Shown: one piece after another, positions 62,564 to 64,000 of the stretch
Numbering within the stretch: position 1 is the first letter of the stretch
Layout of the letters: each line of letters begins with the position of its first letter
Origin: Bradyrhizobium embrapense
GTDB taxonomy: Bacteria; Pseudomonadota; Alphaproteobacteria; Rhizobiales; Xanthobacteraceae
Reading direction: 5' to 3'
NCBI RefSeq assembly: GCF_001189235.2
Contig: NZ_LFIP02000005.1
Span: 372,001-436,000 of the forward strand
DNA length: 64,000 nt
Notes under the pieces: model-generated
The model's input: only the letters and a program-made list of their open reading frames with translations
What the model was told of the DNA's origin: nothing
The model's database searches: none
Position numbers and translations under genes: made by a program

Positions 62564-62935
62564 TCAGCGCTTGCCCGAGGCCACGCCCGCGGACCTCACC
62601 ACGTTGACCACGCCGGCAACGAAGCCGAGCAGCGTCAACACGATGAAGCCGAATGGCGACGTCGACAGCAAACGGTCGAATCCCCAGCCAATCGCCGCTC
62701 CGACGGCAACGCCCGCGATCAGCTCCGAGGAAAGACGAAAACCGAGCGCCATTGCCGAAGCTCTGGCGGCACTGTCCCCGCTTTCAGTACCGGATTGATC
62801 AGTCTTGCTCCTGCGGCTGTCGCGAATTTCTGACAACCGATGATCGAGACTTCCGAGCCTTGCGGAAAGCGCAGCTTCGTCGGGAGGCGATTGATCGCGA
62901 CTTCCATCTGCGCCGTCGTTGGTGTTCTCAGCCAT
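62564..62935 (-). CDS. atpI: AtpI, ATP synthase assembly protein
   Basis: 123 residues. Acidic/polar N-terminus (~1-60), then two membrane helices (~67-88, ~95-115) with GAAIGWGFDRLL. Helps c-ring assembly. First gene of the operon; a good promoter is 70-95 bp upstream. Confidence 0.9.
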   Translation of the reverse strand: MAENTNDGADGSRDQSPPDEAALSARLGSLDHRLSEIRDSRRSKTDQSGTESGDSAARASAMALGFRLSSELIAGVAVGAAIGWGFDRLLSTSPFGFIVLTLLGFVAGVVNVVRSAGVASGKR

Positions 62936-63001
62936 GCTGCAAACACTAACCGATGCCGCGGATGATGGAAATTGCGCCCGTCCCCGTCAAAAGCCGCGCG
63001 G

Positions 63002-63030
63002 ACCATACTTACCGAGTCTAATCAAGTCAA
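63002..63030 (-). promoter_or_regulatory. Promoter of the F0 ATP synthase operon
   Basis: On the minus strand, -35 TTGACT (63030-63025) and -10 TATGGT (63007-63002) with a 17-bp spacer. A GAGTC (GANTC) lies in the spacer. It leaves a ~60-base leader before atpI. Confidence 0.7.
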
Positions 63031-63212
63031 GATTGCGTCGTAACCGCTTATTGCTTTGATTCTGCTGGTTTTATTTGGAGATATTCAAGGTCAGAGTGAC
63101 GCAGTGTTCGCAGTGCAGCAGCTAGTATGCTGTGAAGCGATGTTGTCTGGCATTTCCCGCTCTGCCGGGATCGCCGAAAGTTCTTATCCTCCTCGTGCAG
63201 TCAAGGTTCCGT

Positions 63213-63836
63213 ATGCCACGCCAGATCGATTACTACTTCTCGCTGCAATCACCCTGGGCCTATATCGGTCACAAGCCCTTCGTTCGGCTCGTAAATACTT
63301 ACGATCTCAAGGTAAATTGCCGGCCCGTGCTGCTGGTCGATCTGTTCTCGGAGACCGGTGGGCTGCCGCTCGCCCAGCGCCATCCGGTGCGACAGCGCTA
63401 CCGGATGATCGAGTTGCAGCGCTGGCGCGACAAGCGCGGGCTGAATTTTCACCTGCAGCCGGCCAATTGGCCGTTCAATGGGCGGCTTGCCGACGGCGTT
63501 GTGATTGCGCTGCTCGAGGCCGGGCTCGATCCCGAGCCATTCTTGCAACGGGCCTATCCTGCGATATGGGAGAATGAGCTCAACCTTGCCGACGCTGCGA
63601 CGCTGGTGAAGCTCGCCGACGATGCCGGCTTGCCCGGCCGGCAGGTGGTGGAGCGCTCCGCCTCTGATGCGATCAGCGCGGCCTATGAGCAGAATCGCCA
63701 AGCTGCATTGGACGCGGGCGTGTTCGGCTCGCCCGGCTATGTGCTCGATGGCGAGGTGTTCTGGGGGCAGGATCGGATCGAATTGCTCGAGGACGCGTTG
63801 AAGTCAGGTCGCAAGCCCTATAGCTCTGTGGTTTAG
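63213..63836 (+). CDS. 2-hydroxychromene-2-carboxylate isomerase-like DsbA-fold protein
   Basis: 207 residues from ATG 63213. Kappa-GST/HCCA isomerase fold: YYFSLQSPWAYIGHKPFVRLV at the N-terminus (catalytic Ser in SPWAY), NWPFNG (~88), helical insert, and GVFGSPGYVLDGEVFWGQDRIELLEDAL at the C-terminus. Relatives isomerise hydroxychromene carboxylates in naphthalene breakdown using glutathione. No other naphthalene gene is near, so the real role is open. Confidence 0.82.
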   Translation: MPRQIDYYFSLQSPWAYIGHKPFVRLVNTYDLKVNCRPVLLVDLFSETGGLPLAQRHPVRQRYRMIELQRWRDKRGLNFHLQPANWPFNGRLADGVVIALLEAGLDPEPFLQRAYPAIWENELNLADAATLVKLADDAGLPGRQVVERSASDAISAAYEQNRQAALDAGVFGSPGYVLDGEVFWGQDRIELLEDALKSGRKPYSSVV

Positions 63837-63867
63837 GGGCAGGAATCAGGTTGAGGCGGAGCAAGCC

Positions 63868-64000
63868 ATGCCCATCGCGATGTCGTCCTCGAAATTGTCC
63901 ATCGCAGTTGTTGCCATCCTGATCTCAAGCGGCGCGGCGCTCGCGCAATCTGCGCCCGATTCCGAGAACGGCCGCTACGCGCTGTCGCCGGCCGGCGATG
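63868..64000 (+). CDS. 5' end of a secreted protein, cut by the window edge
   Basis: 44 codons to the edge. Signal peptide (SSSKLSIAVVAILISSGAALA) then QSAPDSENGRYALSPAGD. GGCGGAGCAAGCC is upstream of the ATG. No domain is visible yet. Confidence 0.65.
   Translation, partial: MPIAMSSSKLSIAVVAILISSGAALAQSAPDSENGRYALSPAGD

Noticed and set aside
61387..62833. Plus-strand frames opposite the atp genes
   Set aside because: Shadows of atpE, atpB and atpI; the minus-strand proteins are unmistakable.

Overview
The window is high-GC, densely coded DNA from an alphaproteobacterium. It most likely comes from Bradyrhizobium or a very close relative in the Nitrobacteraceae. Three things point there: the encoded families (CYP199A P450, DbeA/DbjA-type haloalkane dehalogenase, GcrA, PhoR-PstSCAB-PhoU-PhoB, split F0 b/b' subunits, thrC-M16 peptidase-GNAT order), the codon bias, and dispersed palindromic intergenic repeats of the Bradyrhizobium type. 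No rRNA, tRNA, CRISPR array, transposase or phage gene was found.

Region 1 (1-28 kb) is mostly aromatic-acid catabolism and uptake. It starts with a feruloyl-CoA synthetase behind a MarR-type operator. A MarR regulator follows, divergent from a CYP199A-type P450 (para-methoxybenzoate demethylase family) that is followed by an orphan periplasmic binding protein. Next come general genes: NDH-2, an MFS exporter, a small protein plus ECF sigma factor, and a DUF805 protein. A complete branched-chain-type ABC importer (binding protein, two permeases, two ATPases) then converges on a glutamine-synthetase-like ligase and a one-component Rieske oxygenase, with an IclR regulator divergent from them. 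The aerobic hybrid benzoyl-CoA (box) cluster follows: BoxR (XRE plus shikimate-kinase-like domain), benzoate-CoA ligase, an alpha/beta hydrolase, BoxC and BoxB. A strong terminator closes it. boxA and the boxD aldehyde dehydrogenase are not in the window. A short-chain dehydrogenase lies beyond the terminator.

Region 2 (28-33 kb) has a polysaccharide deacetylase, an OmpA-family envelope protein with a small membrane protein, and an operon of a TetR regulator, a haloalkane dehalogenase with a complete catalytic pentad, and a SelW/Rdx-like CxxC protein. The TetR promoter has an 18-bp perfect palindrome between its -35 and -10.

Region 3 (33-41 kb) has a flippase-like membrane protein and then the full phosphate module phoR-pstS-pstC-pstA-pstB-phoU-phoB, with a textbook PhoB box before pstS. 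It ends in a terminator shared with convergent gcrA.

Region 4 (41-59.4 kb) holds argD-argF (behind a promoter followed at once by a terminator-like hairpin), hslO and apaG convergent, an opgC-SGNH-SGNH operon, glpK, a penicillin-acylase-family Ntn hydrolase, a GNAT protein, a GST, a repeat-filled gene-free stretch (about 55.0-56.0 kb), and thrC, an M16 peptidase and a RimJ-like acetyltransferase.

Region 5 (59.5-64 kb) has a conserved secreted protein and the F0 ATP synthase operon atpI-atpB-atpE-b'-b on the minus strand, with tandem 22-bp hairpin repeats directly after atpE. It ends with an HCCA-isomerase-like protein and a truncated secreted protein at the right edge.

The best candidates for under-described biology are: the OpgC plus paired SGNH proteins (one canonical, one with degenerate catalytic blocks); the GS-like ligase/Rieske/ABC/IclR cluster; the post-atpE tandem hairpins; and the argD leader.
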